From contig CATJSX010000033.1 in NCBI GenBank assembly GCA_949743265.1, positions 1 to 64,000 on the forward strand: a stretch of 64,000 nucleotides of DNA. The letters are read 5' to 3'. Numbering within the stretch: position 1 is the stretch's first letter; every line of letters starts with the position of its first letter. Under the pieces are notes generated by a model that ran no database searches, had not been told where the DNA came from, and was given only the letters and a program-made list of their open reading frames with translations. This stretch comes from an uncultured Peptococcaceae bacterium. Lineage in GTDB: Bacteria > Bacillota > Peptococcia > Peptococcales > Peptococcaceae. Of this stretch, positions 9,460-18,745 are shown piece by piece. Both the position numbers and the translations under genes were made by a program.

Positions 9460-10407
9460 ATGAAAACTGAGCAAATTATTTATTTAACCGATATCGCCCA
9501 AACCAATTCCATCACCCAGACGGCGCAGCGTTTTTTCATTAGCCAGCAAGCGCTTAGTGCGACGATCAAAAAATTAGAAGATGAATTCAATACAACTTTT
9601 TTACAACGTACTAATAAAGGCGTTGTTTTGACAGAAGAAGGCAACTATTTTTTGGAACAGACACGACACATTTTAGATATTTATTTCAAGATGAAAGATG
9701 ATTTCAGTTATTTATCTTTGAATGCACCACCCATTTTAATGAAAGGGGAGCTGCATATTTTTTGTCATACGCGAATTTTAGGCGTATTACTTATTGATAT
9801 TTTAGAACAATTTATTAAACGCTATCCTCAAATTAAAATTTCCCTTAATGAAAAAGAAAATCTCGATATTATTGACGGTGTCAGTCATCAAGATTGCGAT
9901 TTTGGCATTATATTTGCGCCAGATTTTATCTTTGAACATGGAGAGAATAACTATATCCCTATCAATTCATATAGTTTGCCAGAAAATATTGAATCGCAGA
10001 TTTTATTTTCGGATAAATTCATTATTTGCTGCAGCAAACAGCATCCTTTAGCCAACAAAGATTATATTTTTCAACAAGATTTAGATTATACTCCTATGAT
10101 TTTGTTCGATAGCAATCCTGTAATGCACGGCAATAGTTTTTATACGTTTCAAAATCAACAAACCAAAATATTTTCAAATAATATTCAATTTCACAAAGAT
10201 CTGTTGCTTAGGGGCATTGTCGCTTCCTGCATAACGTCTTTTGAGTTTCGCAAACTTTATCTGAAATATAAAAATTTGACCGCTATTCCTATGGAAAATT
10301 ACACCAACTCTAATATTACTTTGGTGACTAACTCAAACCACCATTTAAGCCCGCAAGCGCAACTATTTATTCAAATGCTGAAGCGATACGATTTTTATCA
10401 AATTTAA
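9460..10407 (+). CDS. LysR-family regulator, LysR1
   Basis: 315 aa LysR-type transcription factor: winged helix-turn-helix in residues 1-60 (TQTAQRFFISQQALSATIKKL) followed by a periplasmic-binding-like effector domain. Start at ATG 9460 after GAGGGA; an in-frame ATG at 9427 lacks a ribosome site and would add 11 residues. It diverges from carrier T2 and is likely its regulator, probably sensing the transported anion or a product (inference from gene layout). Confidence 0.85.
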   Translation: MKTEQIIYLTDIAQTNSITQTAQRFFISQQALSATIKKLEDEFNTTFLQRTNKGVVLTEEGNYFLEQTRHILDIYFKMKDDFSYLSLNAPPILMKGELHIFCHTRILGVLLIDILEQFIKRYPQIKISLNEKENLDIIDGVSHQDCDFGIIFAPDFIFEHGENNYIPINSYSLPENIESQILFSDKFIICCSKQHPLANKDYIFQQDLDYTPMILFDSNPVMHGNSFYTFQNQQTKIFSNNIQFHKDLLLRGIVASCITSFEFRKLYLKYKNLTAIPMENYTNSNITLVTNSNHHLSPQAQLFIQMLKRYDFYQI

Positions 10408-10588
10408 TGTGTTTAAAAAAAATGATGCTCATGCAGTCAATAAGCCAATCGTTTTAAAAATGTCCCATCTCACCAAAATATAAACCAAATTTGACTTTTT
10501 AGCCGCTCTGCTCTATACTAAGCACAAACTATACTGAAAAACGATAAAATTTCGTTTAATTATTTTTCATAGGAAGGAGAGAATAACA

Positions 10589-11038
10589 ATGGAGCTACAA
10601 ATAAAACAGCTGAGTTTTGACGATGAAGAACGGATTATGCAAATTATCAGCAGTGCTTTTGCGGCAGAACCATGGAACGACGATTGGCATGACCAAGAAA
10701 ATTTTCATCACTATCTGCTGGATCTGATGGGCAACGATAATTCTGTGGCATTGGGTTTGATAGCGGAAGGGCTTTTAGTAGGTATTGCGTTAGGACATTT
10801 GATTCATTGGTTCAACGGCATCGAATACTGCTTAGACGATTTTTGTATTGATCCGGCTTATCAAGGTCAAGGTATCGGCTCGCAATGGGTTCAGTTAGTC
10901 AAAGAATATGGACGCCAAAACGATTTTCATCGTCTTTCCTTACGAACGCACCGTCAAGCACCTGCTTATCATTTTTATCTTAAAAATGGTTTTCGTGAAA
11001 TGGAAAATGATGTTTATTTTGTTCTAAACTGCGATTAA
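10589..11038 (+). CDS. GNAT-family N-acetyltransferase
   Basis: 149 aa single GNAT domain. Motif A reads DFCIDPAYQGQGIGSQWV, a good acetyl-CoA pyrophosphate-binding loop, and the C-terminal HFYLKNGFREM segment is typical of motif B. AAGGAGAG precedes the ATG. The acetyl acceptor cannot be predicted. It stands alone between LysR1 and the flavoprotein-rubredoxin gene. Confidence 0.85.
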   Translation: MELQIKQLSFDDEERIMQIISSAFAAEPWNDDWHDQENFHHYLLDLMGNDNSVALGLIAEGLLVGIALGHLIHWFNGIEYCLDDFCIDPAYQGQGIGSQWVQLVKEYGRQNDFHRLSLRTHRQAPAYHFYLKNGFREMENDVYFVLNCD

Positions 11039-11167
11039 CAATGCTCTGATGCATTACTGTCAATCTTTGAAACGCCATAATATTTTTATCCTATTTAATT
11101 CTTTTATCAATCAAACGCATCTATTAAGGGTATTCTATTGATAATACTACTAAAGGAGCTTAAATCA

Positions 11168-11791
11168 ATGAATAAAATCGCACTGCAAAAATTGAGCTAT
11201 GGTTTGTATGTTGTTGGCGTTGGTAACGATGAGCAAAGAAGTGGTTGTGTAATTAACACTGCTCTGCAAGTGACTTCTAAACCGCCTCAATTATCAGTAA
11301 CTATTTCCAAAGATAATCACACTCATGATGCGTTAATGCAAACCAAACATTGCACCATATCTATTTTAGCACAAGATGCCCCAATGGAATTGATCAGCAA
11401 TTTCGGCTTTCAAAGCAGCCGTGATGTTGACAAATTTGCTAATATTGCTTATCAAAAAGACCAAAATGGCACACCTTATCTCGACAAGTATACTTGTGCA
11501 TGGCTTTCTGGCGACATCACAGCTACGCTTGACGTAGGCAGCCATACGTTATTTATTGTGACAATCACTGAAGGTGAGGTCACCAGCGACCAGATAGAGC
11601 CACTGACCTATAGCTACTATCATCAAATCAAAAAAGGAACAACTCCCAAAAACGCTCCTTCATTTGATGATACACCAAAAAGCGGTTGGCGTTGCAGTGT
11701 TTGTGGCTACGTTCATGAAAGCGATGAATTACCAGAAGATTTCACTTGTCCAATTTGTCATCAACCGCGCAGCGCTTTTATTAAGCAATAA
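11168..11791 (+). CDS. Flavin reductase-like protein with C-terminal rubredoxin (Hrb type)
   Basis: 207 aa fusion: an FMN-binding split-barrel domain (about residues 1-155) and a rubredoxin domain (about 165-207) with two CxxC pairs, CSVCGY and CPICHQ, to bind one iron. This is the architecture of high-molecular-weight rubredoxin, which in anaerobes passes electrons from NAD(P)H to oxygen- or NO-reducing flavodiiron proteins. No flavodiiron gene is visible here. AAGGAG lies 8 nt before the ATG at 11168. Confidence 0.85.
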   Translation: MNKIALQKLSYGLYVVGVGNDEQRSGCVINTALQVTSKPPQLSVTISKDNHTHDALMQTKHCTISILAQDAPMELISNFGFQSSRDVDKFANIAYQKDQNGTPYLDKYTCAWLSGDITATLDVGSHTLFIVTITEGEVTSDQIEPLTYSYYHQIKKGTTPKNAPSFDDTPKSGWRCSVCGYVHESDELPEDFTCPICHQPRSAFIKQ

Positions 11792-11810
11792 CCTTGATAT
11801 TTTGACCAAC

Positions 11811-11853
11811 AAAAAGAGCATGACGTTTTCGACGACGTCATGCTCTTTTTTAT
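11811..11853. terminator. Terminator after the rubredoxin fusion
   Basis: AAAAAGAGCATGACGT stem with its complement followed by T5. Symmetric, so it may also stop leftward reading. The following stretch to 12158 contains no convincing gene. Confidence 0.8.
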
Positions 11854-12158
11854 TTCCCAAGAAATACGGTATTATTGCTCAGGAAATATTTCTATTATAT
11901 TATTATCTGTCGATTGTAGCATTCAGTGGGCTTGAGCATTTTGTTGTATCAGCAAACCATGCGATCGGTATACCGCTTCTTTGCTGAATTTCTCTATCGC
12001 TCAACTTTTAAAAATCTTGCTCTGATATAGTTCGTCAACACTATCAGATTTATTGCTTTGTCCGTTACTATAAATATATTATTGTTCTTTGAGATGTGTT
12101 GTTTGCGGAATACTCAATGGCCGCTTGAATACTCCAGCATTTTATTTTATTTCTTTTC

Positions 12159-13922
12159 CTAGTCGTTTAAATCTAAATTGTAAAGTTTACGCGGTGTATA
12201 GTGTGTATGGAGCAATTCATGGGATTTATGTCCCAGCGGTTTACCCAAGAAGTTTTCATACGCTTTTACAATAAATGGATTTTCATGAGATTTGCGCAGC
12301 GGCAAATTCTTATCATCATTGTACAAACCAATACCGCGAATAGCACGATAATCATCTGGCAACATCGTTCTTGTCAACGCATTAACAATTGGCGTACCGC
12401 CGCCGCCTACGCAGCCGCCTGGGCAAGCCATGACTTCAATAAATTGATAATCAGCTTCGCCAGCTCTTACTTTTTTCATCATTTCTTTCGCTCTAGCCAA
12501 CGTATGGACAACAGCAACTTTGACTTTTGTTCCGTTCAAATCAACCGTTGCTTCTTTTAATCCGTCTAAACCACGAACAGCTTCAAAGTCAATCTTCGGC
12601 AAAGTTTCACCAGTAACCACTTCATAAACGGTACGCAAAGCTGCTTCCATAACGCCGCCCGTTGCGCCAAAGATGGTTCCTGCACCAGTACCAACGCCCA
12701 TTGGTGCATCGCACTCTTCATCAGGCAAATTAGCAAAATCAATACCCGCTTGTTTGATCATCCGAGCAATTTCGCGAACGGTAACAACAACGTCAACATC
12801 ACGATAGCCGCTGTCTGCCAATTCCGGACGAGCTGCTTCAAATTTCTTCGCGGTGCAAGGCATAACCGATACGCTATAAATCTTAGAAGCGTCAATGCCT
12901 TCTGTTTCTGGATAATATGTTTTAACCATAGCGCCAAACATTCCTTGCGGAGATTTAGCGGTGGATAAATGATCTAATTGATCTGGGAAATGCGATTCAC
13001 AATATTTTACCCAGCCCGGGCTGCAAGATGTGATCATTGGCAATACGCCGCCATTTTGCAGACGGTCTAACAATTCGTTGCCTTCTTCCATAATGGTTAA
13101 GTCAGCAGACCAATTGGTATCAAATACTTTATCAAAACCTAAACGGCGCAAAGCGGCAACCATTTTTCCGGTGCTGATAGTACCCATTGGCAACCCAAAT
13201 TCTTCACTGATAGTAATACGGACAGCTGGCGAAAATTGAACAATAACGTGTTTATCCGGATCAGCCAAAGCTGCCCAAACTTTTTGCGTATCGTCTTTTT
13301 CTGCCAAAGCGCCAGTCGGGCAAACGTTAACGCATTGTCCGCACAAAGAACAATTAATATCATCCAAATTGTGACCAAAAGCAGGTCCGACAGTAGATTC
13401 AAAACCGCGACCGATACCGCCTAAGATATTAACACCTTGTACTTTGCTGCAAACCGCTTCACAACGACGGCAATAAACGCATTTGTTAGGATCCCTAACA
13501 ATAGCAACGCTTCTGTCATCAATAGGAAATACGCTTTGTTCTCCTAAGAAACGATTTTCTCTAATGCCCATTTGTTGAGCCAAGTTTTGCAATTCACAGC
13601 TGCCGCTACGAACACAGTTCAAGCAATCGGCCGGATGGTTGGAAAGCAACAGTTCTACAACGGCTTTTCTGGCTTCTCTGACCTTCGCTGTATTTGTGAG
13701 CACTTCCAAACCTTCGCTAACAGGATAAACGCAAGAAGGCTGCAACGCTTTGGCGCCTTTAATCTCAACCAAACATACACGGCAAGCGCCAATCGCATTA
13801 ACATCTTTCAAATAACATAATGTCGGAATATTGATACCGGCTTTCTGTGCGGCTTGGAGCACAGTCGTGCCTTTTTCAACCTGCACTTGAACGCCGTCGA
13901 TAATAACATTTACCATTTCCAC
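12159..13922 (-). CDS. hndD: [FeFe] hydrogenase catalytic subunit (HndD/HydA type)
   Basis: 587 aa catalytic subunit that interconverts protons and H2. N-terminal [2Fe-2S] domain (CYLKDVNAIGACRVCLVE), His-ligated [4Fe-4S] segment (HPADCLNCVRSGSC), two ferredoxin-type clusters (CVYCRRC...C and CSLCGQCVNVC), then H-cluster motifs L1 TSCSPGW, L2 MPCTAKKFE and L3 ACPGGCVGGGG, and a small-subunit tail. With the NuoE- and NuoF-like partners upstream it fits trimeric NAD(P)-linked, possibly electron-bifurcating hydrogenases. AAGGGG is 8 nt before GTG 13922; ATG 13916 is the alternative start. It lies 17 nt after hndC. Confidence 0.95.
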   Translation of the reverse strand: MEMVNVIIDGVQVQVEKGTTVLQAAQKAGINIPTLCYLKDVNAIGACRVCLVEIKGAKALQPSCVYPVSEGLEVLTNTAKVREARKAVVELLLSNHPADCLNCVRSGSCELQNLAQQMGIRENRFLGEQSVFPIDDRSVAIVRDPNKCVYCRRCEAVCSKVQGVNILGGIGRGFESTVGPAFGHNLDDINCSLCGQCVNVCPTGALAEKDDTQKVWAALADPDKHVIVQFSPAVRITISEEFGLPMGTISTGKMVAALRRLGFDKVFDTNWSADLTIMEEGNELLDRLQNGGVLPMITSCSPGWVKYCESHFPDQLDHLSTAKSPQGMFGAMVKTYYPETEGIDASKIYSVSVMPCTAKKFEAARPELADSGYRDVDVVVTVREIARMIKQAGIDFANLPDEECDAPMGVGTGAGTIFGATGGVMEAALRTVYEVVTGETLPKIDFEAVRGLDGLKEATVDLNGTKVKVAVVHTLARAKEMMKKVRAGEADYQFIEVMACPGGCVGGGGTPIVNALTRTMLPDDYRAIRGIGLYNDDKNLPLRKSHENPFIVKAYENFLGKPLGHKSHELLHTHYTPRKLYNLDLND

Positions 13923-13939
13923 AAATATCACCCCTTAAT

Positions 13940-15826
13940 CTATTGTCTTGAGATAGCACCGAATTTACATTTTTCGATACAGGTACCACATTTGATGCAT
14001 TTTGCCGGATCGATGGTATGCGGTTGTTTAACGGTACCAGTGATCGCATCAGCCGGACAATTTCTAGCGCATAATGTACAACCTTTACATTTTTCTGGAT
14101 CGATGGTGTATTGCAGAAGATTTTTACAAACGCCAGCAGGACATTTCTTTTCTTTAATATGCGCTTCATATTCATCTTTAAAGAATTTCAAGGTTGCCAA
14201 CACTGGATTTGGCGCTGTTTGCCCCAATGCACACAAAGCAGATGCGCTGATGGTTTGAGCAAGCGTTTCCAAATGTTCAATATCGGCTTCTGTACCTTCG
14301 CCTTCAGTAATCTTGGTCAAGATTTCCAGCATTCTCTTGGTTCCAATACGACATGGCGGACATTTACCACAAGATTCATCTTGTGTAAATTCTAAGAAAA
14401 ATTTAGCAATATCAACCATACAATCCGTTTCGTCCATAACAATCAAACCGCCAGAACCCATCATAGAACCGGCTTTGATCAAAGAGCCAAAATCGATTGG
14501 TGTATCTAAAGCACTAGCTGGCAAGCAGCCGCCAGAAGGACCGCCGGTTTGAGCAGCTTTAAAGGCTTTACCGCCAGGAATGCCACCGCCAATATCATAA
14601 ATCAATTCTCTTAAAGTAGTGCCCATAGGAACTTCAACTAAGCCGATATTATTGACTTTCCCAGCCATAGCAAATACTTTGGTTCCTCTACTATCTTCCG
14701 TCCCAATAGAAGTATACCAGTCTGCCCCTTTGGTCATAATTGCTGGAATATTAGCTAACGTTTCAACATTGTTAACGAAAGACGGCTTATCCCATAAGCC
14801 TTTTTCTGCTGGGAATGGCGGTCTTGGTCTTGGTTCACCGCGACGACCTTCAACAGAGGTTAGAAGCGCAGTTTCTTCACCGCAAACGAATGCGCCGGCA
14901 CCCAAACGAATATCAATATCAAAATCAAAACCAGTGCCCAAAATGTTTTTGCCTAGCAAACCGGCTTCTCTAGCTTGATCAATAGCAATCTGCAAACGAT
15001 GAACAGCAATAGGATATTCGGCACGGATATAAACATATCCCTGATGAGCATTGATAGCATAACCACCCAAAGCCATTGCTTCGATAACGCTATGTGGATC
15101 ACCTTCCAATACGGATCTGTCCATAAATGCGCCAGGATCGCCTTCGTCTGCGTTACAAACAACATATTTTTCATCAGCGTCATAGCCAGCAGCAAACATC
15201 CATTTTTTCCCCGTTGGGAAACCAGCGCCACCGCGCCCTCTCAAGCCGGAATCCAACAACGTTTGGATAACGTCTTTAGGTTGCATTTCTGTCAATGCTT
15301 TACCTAATCCCTGATAAGCGTTATGAGCAATAGCTTCCTCAATTCTTTCTGGATCAATTTTGCCACAATTGCGCAAAGCAATACGCTGTTGTTTTTGGAA
15401 GAATGGAATGTGGCTCATGTCTTGAGCTTTTGTTTCCGTTCCCGGTATAGTGTAAAGCAGTCTTTCAACCACTTGTCCGCCTTTTAAGTGACTTTCAGCA
15501 ATTTCAGCCACATCTTCTGGTTTAACTTTAGTATAAAAAGTCCCTTCAGGATAAACAACCATGATTGGACCTAAGTTACAGAAACCAAAACAACCAGTCT
15601 GTACAACATCAATTTCGCCATCCAGATTCATTTCTACCAATTTAGCTTCTAATTCTTTTTTGACTTCGCCGCTTAAAGAAGATGTACAGCCAGTTCCAGC
15701 ACAAATCAAAACATGATGGCGAGCCAAATTTGCTTGAGTCGGCGCCAAGCCTTCACGAACATTGAGCTTTTCGCTTTCCTGAACTTGCAGCGCTTTTAAT
15801 GCTTCAAAATTTTCAACACGATTCAT
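13940..15826 (-). CDS. hndC: NuoF-like hydrogenase subunit (HndC/HydB type)
   Basis: 628 aa flavoprotein subunit that exchanges electrons with NAD(P)H. Order: N-terminal thioredoxin-like [2Fe-2S] domain (CAGTGC ... CFGFC), FMN/NAD-binding NuoF domain (GRGGAGFPTGKKW; CNADEGDPGAFMDR), SLBB domain, CGKCPPCRIGT for a [4Fe-4S] cluster, and a C-terminal pair of ferredoxin clusters (CKGCTLCARNCP, CIKCGTCIEKC). Start at ATG 15826 with GGAGGTG just upstream; the start codon lies 13 nt beyond the hndA stop. Part of the hndA-hndC-hndD operon. Confidence 0.95.
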   Translation of the reverse strand: MNRVENFEALKALQVQESEKLNVREGLAPTQANLARHHVLICAGTGCTSSLSGEVKKELEAKLVEMNLDGEIDVVQTGCFGFCNLGPIMVVYPEGTFYTKVKPEDVAEIAESHLKGGQVVERLLYTIPGTETKAQDMSHIPFFQKQQRIALRNCGKIDPERIEEAIAHNAYQGLGKALTEMQPKDVIQTLLDSGLRGRGGAGFPTGKKWMFAAGYDADEKYVVCNADEGDPGAFMDRSVLEGDPHSVIEAMALGGYAINAHQGYVYIRAEYPIAVHRLQIAIDQAREAGLLGKNILGTGFDFDIDIRLGAGAFVCGEETALLTSVEGRRGEPRPRPPFPAEKGLWDKPSFVNNVETLANIPAIMTKGADWYTSIGTEDSRGTKVFAMAGKVNNIGLVEVPMGTTLRELIYDIGGGIPGGKAFKAAQTGGPSGGCLPASALDTPIDFGSLIKAGSMMGSGGLIVMDETDCMVDIAKFFLEFTQDESCGKCPPCRIGTKRMLEILTKITEGEGTEADIEHLETLAQTISASALCALGQTAPNPVLATLKFFKDEYEAHIKEKKCPAGVCKNLLQYTIDPEKCKGCTLCARNCPADAITGTVKQPHTIDPAKCIKCGTCIEKCKFGAISRQ

Positions 15827-15839
15827 TATGACACACCTC

Positions 15840-16343
15840 CTAGTTTTCTTCTGCTTTTGCCAGTTCTCTGTATTCATTGACGAGCTTCGGAATATCATCG
15901 ACGGTCAAATGTCCATGAACTTTATCGTTAATCGTCATAACGGGAGCTAAGCCACAAGCGCCAACGCAACGGCAACCTTCAATGGTGAATAAACCATCTT
16001 CAGTCGTTTCGCCAACGCCAATGCCCAACTCTTCCTGTAGCTTTTCCATGAGTTTTCCAGAACCTTTAACATAGCAGGCTGTCCCTAAGCAGACATTGAA
16101 AGTGTATTTACCTTTTTTGTTCATGCTAAATAATGCGTAAAAAGTAACTACCCCATAAATTTCGCTTAATGGAATATCCATTTTTTCAGCAACATATGCT
16201 TGGACTTCTTCTGGCAGATAACCAAAAATCCCCTGTGCTTTGTGCAGCACGCTGATCAGGCTGCCGGGCTGATCTTTGTGTGCATTGATGACTTCATCAA
16301 GCTGTGCATAAAGCGCTTGATTTTGACCACATGTACAAGTCAT
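15840..16343 (-). CDS. hndA: NuoE-like thioredoxin-fold [2Fe-2S] subunit (HndA/HydC type)
   Basis: 167 aa small subunit with the NuoE fold: an N-terminal helical bundle and a C-terminal thioredoxin-like [2Fe-2S] domain with the pattern CLGTAC ... CRCVGAC. It carries electrons between the flavin subunit and the rest of the complex. First gene of the hydrogenase operon; GGGGAGG precedes its ATG. Confidence 0.93.
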   Translation of the reverse strand: MTCTCGQNQALYAQLDEVINAHKDQPGSLISVLHKAQGIFGYLPEEVQAYVAEKMDIPLSEIYGVVTFYALFSMNKKGKYTFNVCLGTACYVKGSGKLMEKLQEELGIGVGETTEDGLFTIEGCRCVGACGLAPVMTINDKVHGHLTVDDIPKLVNEYRELAKAEEN

Positions 16344-16462
16344 GTTTACATCCTCCCCTTTTTGTAAGTGATAAGTACCTCTTGCATCTTATATAACAAG
16401 AGCTTTTGGTTCGCTCTTATTAAAAAGCACCAAAAATGTTTCAGCCAAAACGATCTATTTTG

Positions 16463-16491
16463 ATTATAGCAAACAAATCAAAAATAAACAA
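16463..16491 (-). promoter_or_regulatory. Promoter of the hydrogenase operon
   Basis: On the minus strand TTGTTT and TATAAT are separated by 17 nt. The leader of about 110 nt includes an AAGAGC/GCTCTT hairpin. The rest of the gap to parB (16344-16747) contains no gene that I can support. Confidence 0.6.
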
Positions 16492-16747
16492 AGGTGAATA
16501 ACTTCCATGTCATTTTTTATGACATTATTCGCGCTTTCTCGGCGTTTTCAAACATTCTCTATCTACTATTTAATACTATTTATACGGATTTTTAAAGAGT
16601 TTATTTGCAAAAAACAATAAAACTTCTCAATCCGATTAGCCAGTTTTTTTTATCTGATTAGTGCTTTTCTTCACTTAATAGTTTATTGATTAAAATATGT
16701 TCTATTCGCCAAACGAAAGAATTTTGTCTATAAAAGTGCGCTAAATT

Positions 16748-17650
16748 TTAATAAAATTCGCCGCCTAACGCATCAATTACCCGTTTCAAATCGTCATCGC
16801 CGTAAAACTCAATTTCAATTTTACCTTTTGTTTCGCTTTGTTTGATTTTTACTTTTGTCTGCAAACGATTTTTTAGTTGTTCTTGAAGGCTCAATAAATC
16901 GTGAGAAATGGTCATCTTCGGTTTTTCTGCCTGAAAAAGCATTTGTTCTGTAGAAATTTTGCCGCCTTGTTCGCGAATATTGCTGATCATGGCTTCTACT
17001 TCGCGAACAGATAAATCGTTTTGAAAAATCTCATGTGCAAATTCAATCTGCCATTGCGTATCATTTAGCGCAATAAGCGGTCGTACATGCCCTACGCTTA
17101 GTCGCTCATCTTCTACAAATGCCAGCACCTCGTCCGGCAAACTTAACAAACGCAACGTATTAGAAATTTGCGGTCGCGATTTGCCCATGCGCTTAGCCAA
17201 AAGTTCAGCTGAATAACCAAAATGATCAATTAACCGTTTGTAACCTCTGGCCTCTTCTATAGGGTTCAAATTGGCACGCTGAACATTTTCGATCAATGCC
17301 AATTCAAAAATTTGTTCATCGTCCAGCTCTTTAATGATTGCCGGCAATATCGTCAAGCCTACTTCTTTCGCCGCACGATAACGACGCTCACCGGCGACAA
17401 TAATATAATTGTTATCTCTTGGCGCTACAATAATCGGCTGTAATATACCATGTTCTTTAACAGAATCAATCAAATCTGCCATTTGATCCTCATCAAAATG
17501 TTTCCGCGGTTGATCGGGATTAACCATAATTTTTTCTAACGGCAGCTGTGCAATGGCTTGCCCGTCATTTTCGATAGAGTTTGTCGGCTCATCAAAATCT
17601 GGCAGCAACGCTCCTAAACCTCGCCCTAAACCGCCTTTACTCTTGACCAT
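16748..17650 (-). CDS. parB: Chromosome partitioning protein ParB (Spo0J)
   Basis: 300 aa CTPase/DNA clamp that loads at parS and organises the origin region. N-terminal GGLGRGLGALLPDF, ParB/Srx domain with GERRYRAAKEVGL, HTH (AELLAKRMGKSRPQISNTLRLLSLP) and a C-terminal dimerisation domain. Start ATG 17650 follows GGAGGTTATC; the gene overlaps the end of parA by 14 nt, so the two are translationally coupled. Candidate binding sites lie upstream of parA (18531-18686) and at 46807-46822. Confidence 0.95.
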   Translation of the reverse strand: MVKSKGGLGRGLGALLPDFDEPTNSIENDGQAIAQLPLEKIMVNPDQPRKHFDEDQMADLIDSVKEHGILQPIIVAPRDNNYIIVAGERRYRAAKEVGLTILPAIIKELDDEQIFELALIENVQRANLNPIEEARGYKRLIDHFGYSAELLAKRMGKSRPQISNTLRLLSLPDEVLAFVEDERLSVGHVRPLIALNDTQWQIEFAHEIFQNDLSVREVEAMISNIREQGGKISTEQMLFQAEKPKMTISHDLLSLQEQLKNRLQTKVKIKQSETKGKIEIEFYGDDDLKRVIDALGGEFY

Positions 17651-18404
17651 GCTTGATAACCTCCTTTGCCAAAGACAAATATGTTTCCGCACCTTTAGAA
17701 CGCGGATCATAATCAATAATTGATTTTCCGTAACTAGGTGCTTCACTCAGACGCACATTGCGAGGAATCAGTGTTTCAAATACTTTGTCACCAAACTTTC
17801 CGCGCACATCTTCGACGACTTGATTCGCTAAATTGATGCGATTATCATACATCGTCATCAAGATTCCTTCCATCGTCAGCTTTGGATTCAAATTTTTCTG
17901 TACTAACTTAATTGTATTTAATAGTTGCGTTAAACCTTCTAGCGCATAATATTCACACTGAATCGGCACCAAAAACCGATCGGCGGCAGTCAAACTATTC
18001 AGTGTCAAAAGCCCTAACGACGGCGGACAATCAATAATAATATAGTCGAAATCGTTTCTGATTTCCTCCAAAGCATTCTTCAAACGCATTTCTCTTGATA
18101 TAGCCGCCACTAGCTCCAATTCTGCACCGGCTAAGGCTACTTTTGCCGGAATAATCGAAAGCCCTTGTCGTTCCGTTTGTAAAATTACTTTTGACGCTGG
18201 CACATTATTGACAAGCACATCATAAATACATCTATCTAAACGAAGTTTATCTATACCCAAGCCGCTGGACGCATTACCCTGCGGATCAAGATCAATTAGC
18301 AGGACATTTTTTTTGTAATACGACAGACAAGCTGATAGATTAACAGCCGTCGTTGTCTTGGCTACGCCGCCTTTTTGATTGGCAATAGCAATCGTAATCC
18401 CCAT
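17637..18404 (-). CDS. parA: Chromosome partitioning ATPase ParA (Soj)
   Basis: 255 aa Walker-type ATPase with a deviant P-loop (QKGGVAKTTTAVNLSA) and switch motifs (LIDLDPQGNASSGLG; IIDCPPSLGLLTLN). Works with ParB in origin segregation. Start ATG 18404 after GGAGGGAACG. A TATAAT at 18456-18461 on the minus strand gives a leader of about 45 nt, with the parS cluster directly upstream. Length matches chromosomal Soj proteins. Confidence 0.95.
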   Translation of the reverse strand: MGITIAIANQKGGVAKTTTAVNLSACLSYYKKNVLLIDLDPQGNASSGLGIDKLRLDRCIYDVLVNNVPASKVILQTERQGLSIIPAKVALAGAELELVAAISREMRLKNALEEIRNDFDYIIIDCPPSLGLLTLNSLTAADRFLVPIQCEYYALEGLTQLLNTIKLVQKNLNPKLTMEGILMTMYDNRINLANQVVEDVRGKFGDKVFETLIPRNVRLSEAPSYGKSIIDYDPRSKGAETYLSLAKEVIKHGQE

Positions 18405-18530
18405 CGTGCGTTCCCTCCAAAATGTTATCAACTTTTTTCTGCAACTGCTTCTTTTATTATACTGGATATTCTGCTGATTGAACACACCTTTTTTCTGTAA
18501 AAAGTTTTTTCTTTTCATTTTCTGTTGTTA

Positions 18531-18544
18531 GTTTCATGTGAAAC
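18531..18544. promoter_or_regulatory. parS-like site 1
   Basis: GTTTCATGTGAAAC: one base from the canonical core GTTTCACGTGAAAC. First of five such sites upstream of parA. Confidence 0.75.
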
Positions 18545-18568
18545 AATATTTTTCCCCTATTTCATTGC

Positions 18569-18582
18569 GTTTCATGTGAAAC
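18569..18582. promoter_or_regulatory. parS-like site 2
   Basis: GTTTCATGTGAAAC, identical to site 1, 38 nt away. Confidence 0.75.
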
Positions 18583-18600
18583 CATTATCATTTTTACTGT

Positions 18601-18614
18601 GTTTCCCGTGAAAC
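18601..18614. promoter_or_regulatory. parS-like site 3
   Basis: GTTTCCCGTGAAAC with consensus flanks T and A: one mismatch to the core. Confidence 0.75.
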
Positions 18615-18641
18615 ATTTCTTTATTCACGTTACAATTTTTT

Positions 18642-18655
18642 GTTTCACATGAAAA
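18642..18655. promoter_or_regulatory. parS-like site 4 (weak)
   Basis: GTTTCACATGAAAA: reverse-complement type of site 1 with a further change at the last base. Confidence 0.5.
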
Positions 18656-18672
18656 AGTCTATTTCAATAACT

Positions 18673-18686
18673 GTTTCATGTGAAAC
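18673..18686. promoter_or_regulatory. parS-like site 5
   Basis: GTTTCATGTGAAAC with T/A flanks, identical to sites 1 and 2. Confidence 0.75.
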
Positions 18687-18720
18687 AAAAAAAGCAGGCA
18701 TTATCAAAAATACCTGCTTA
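18687..18720 (-). terminator. Terminator of the DUF554 gene
   Basis: AAGCAGGTA and TGCCTGCTT stem followed by a T-run on the minus strand, immediately beside parS-like site 5. Confidence 0.75.
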
Positions 18721-18745
18721 ACACTACACCATATTCATCATCAAA

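Noticed and set aside
13854-14258. Open frame of 134 codons opposite hndC/hndD
   Set aside because: Overlaps the well-supported hydrogenase genes; Cys/His-rich appearance comes from the complement of ferredoxin motifs.
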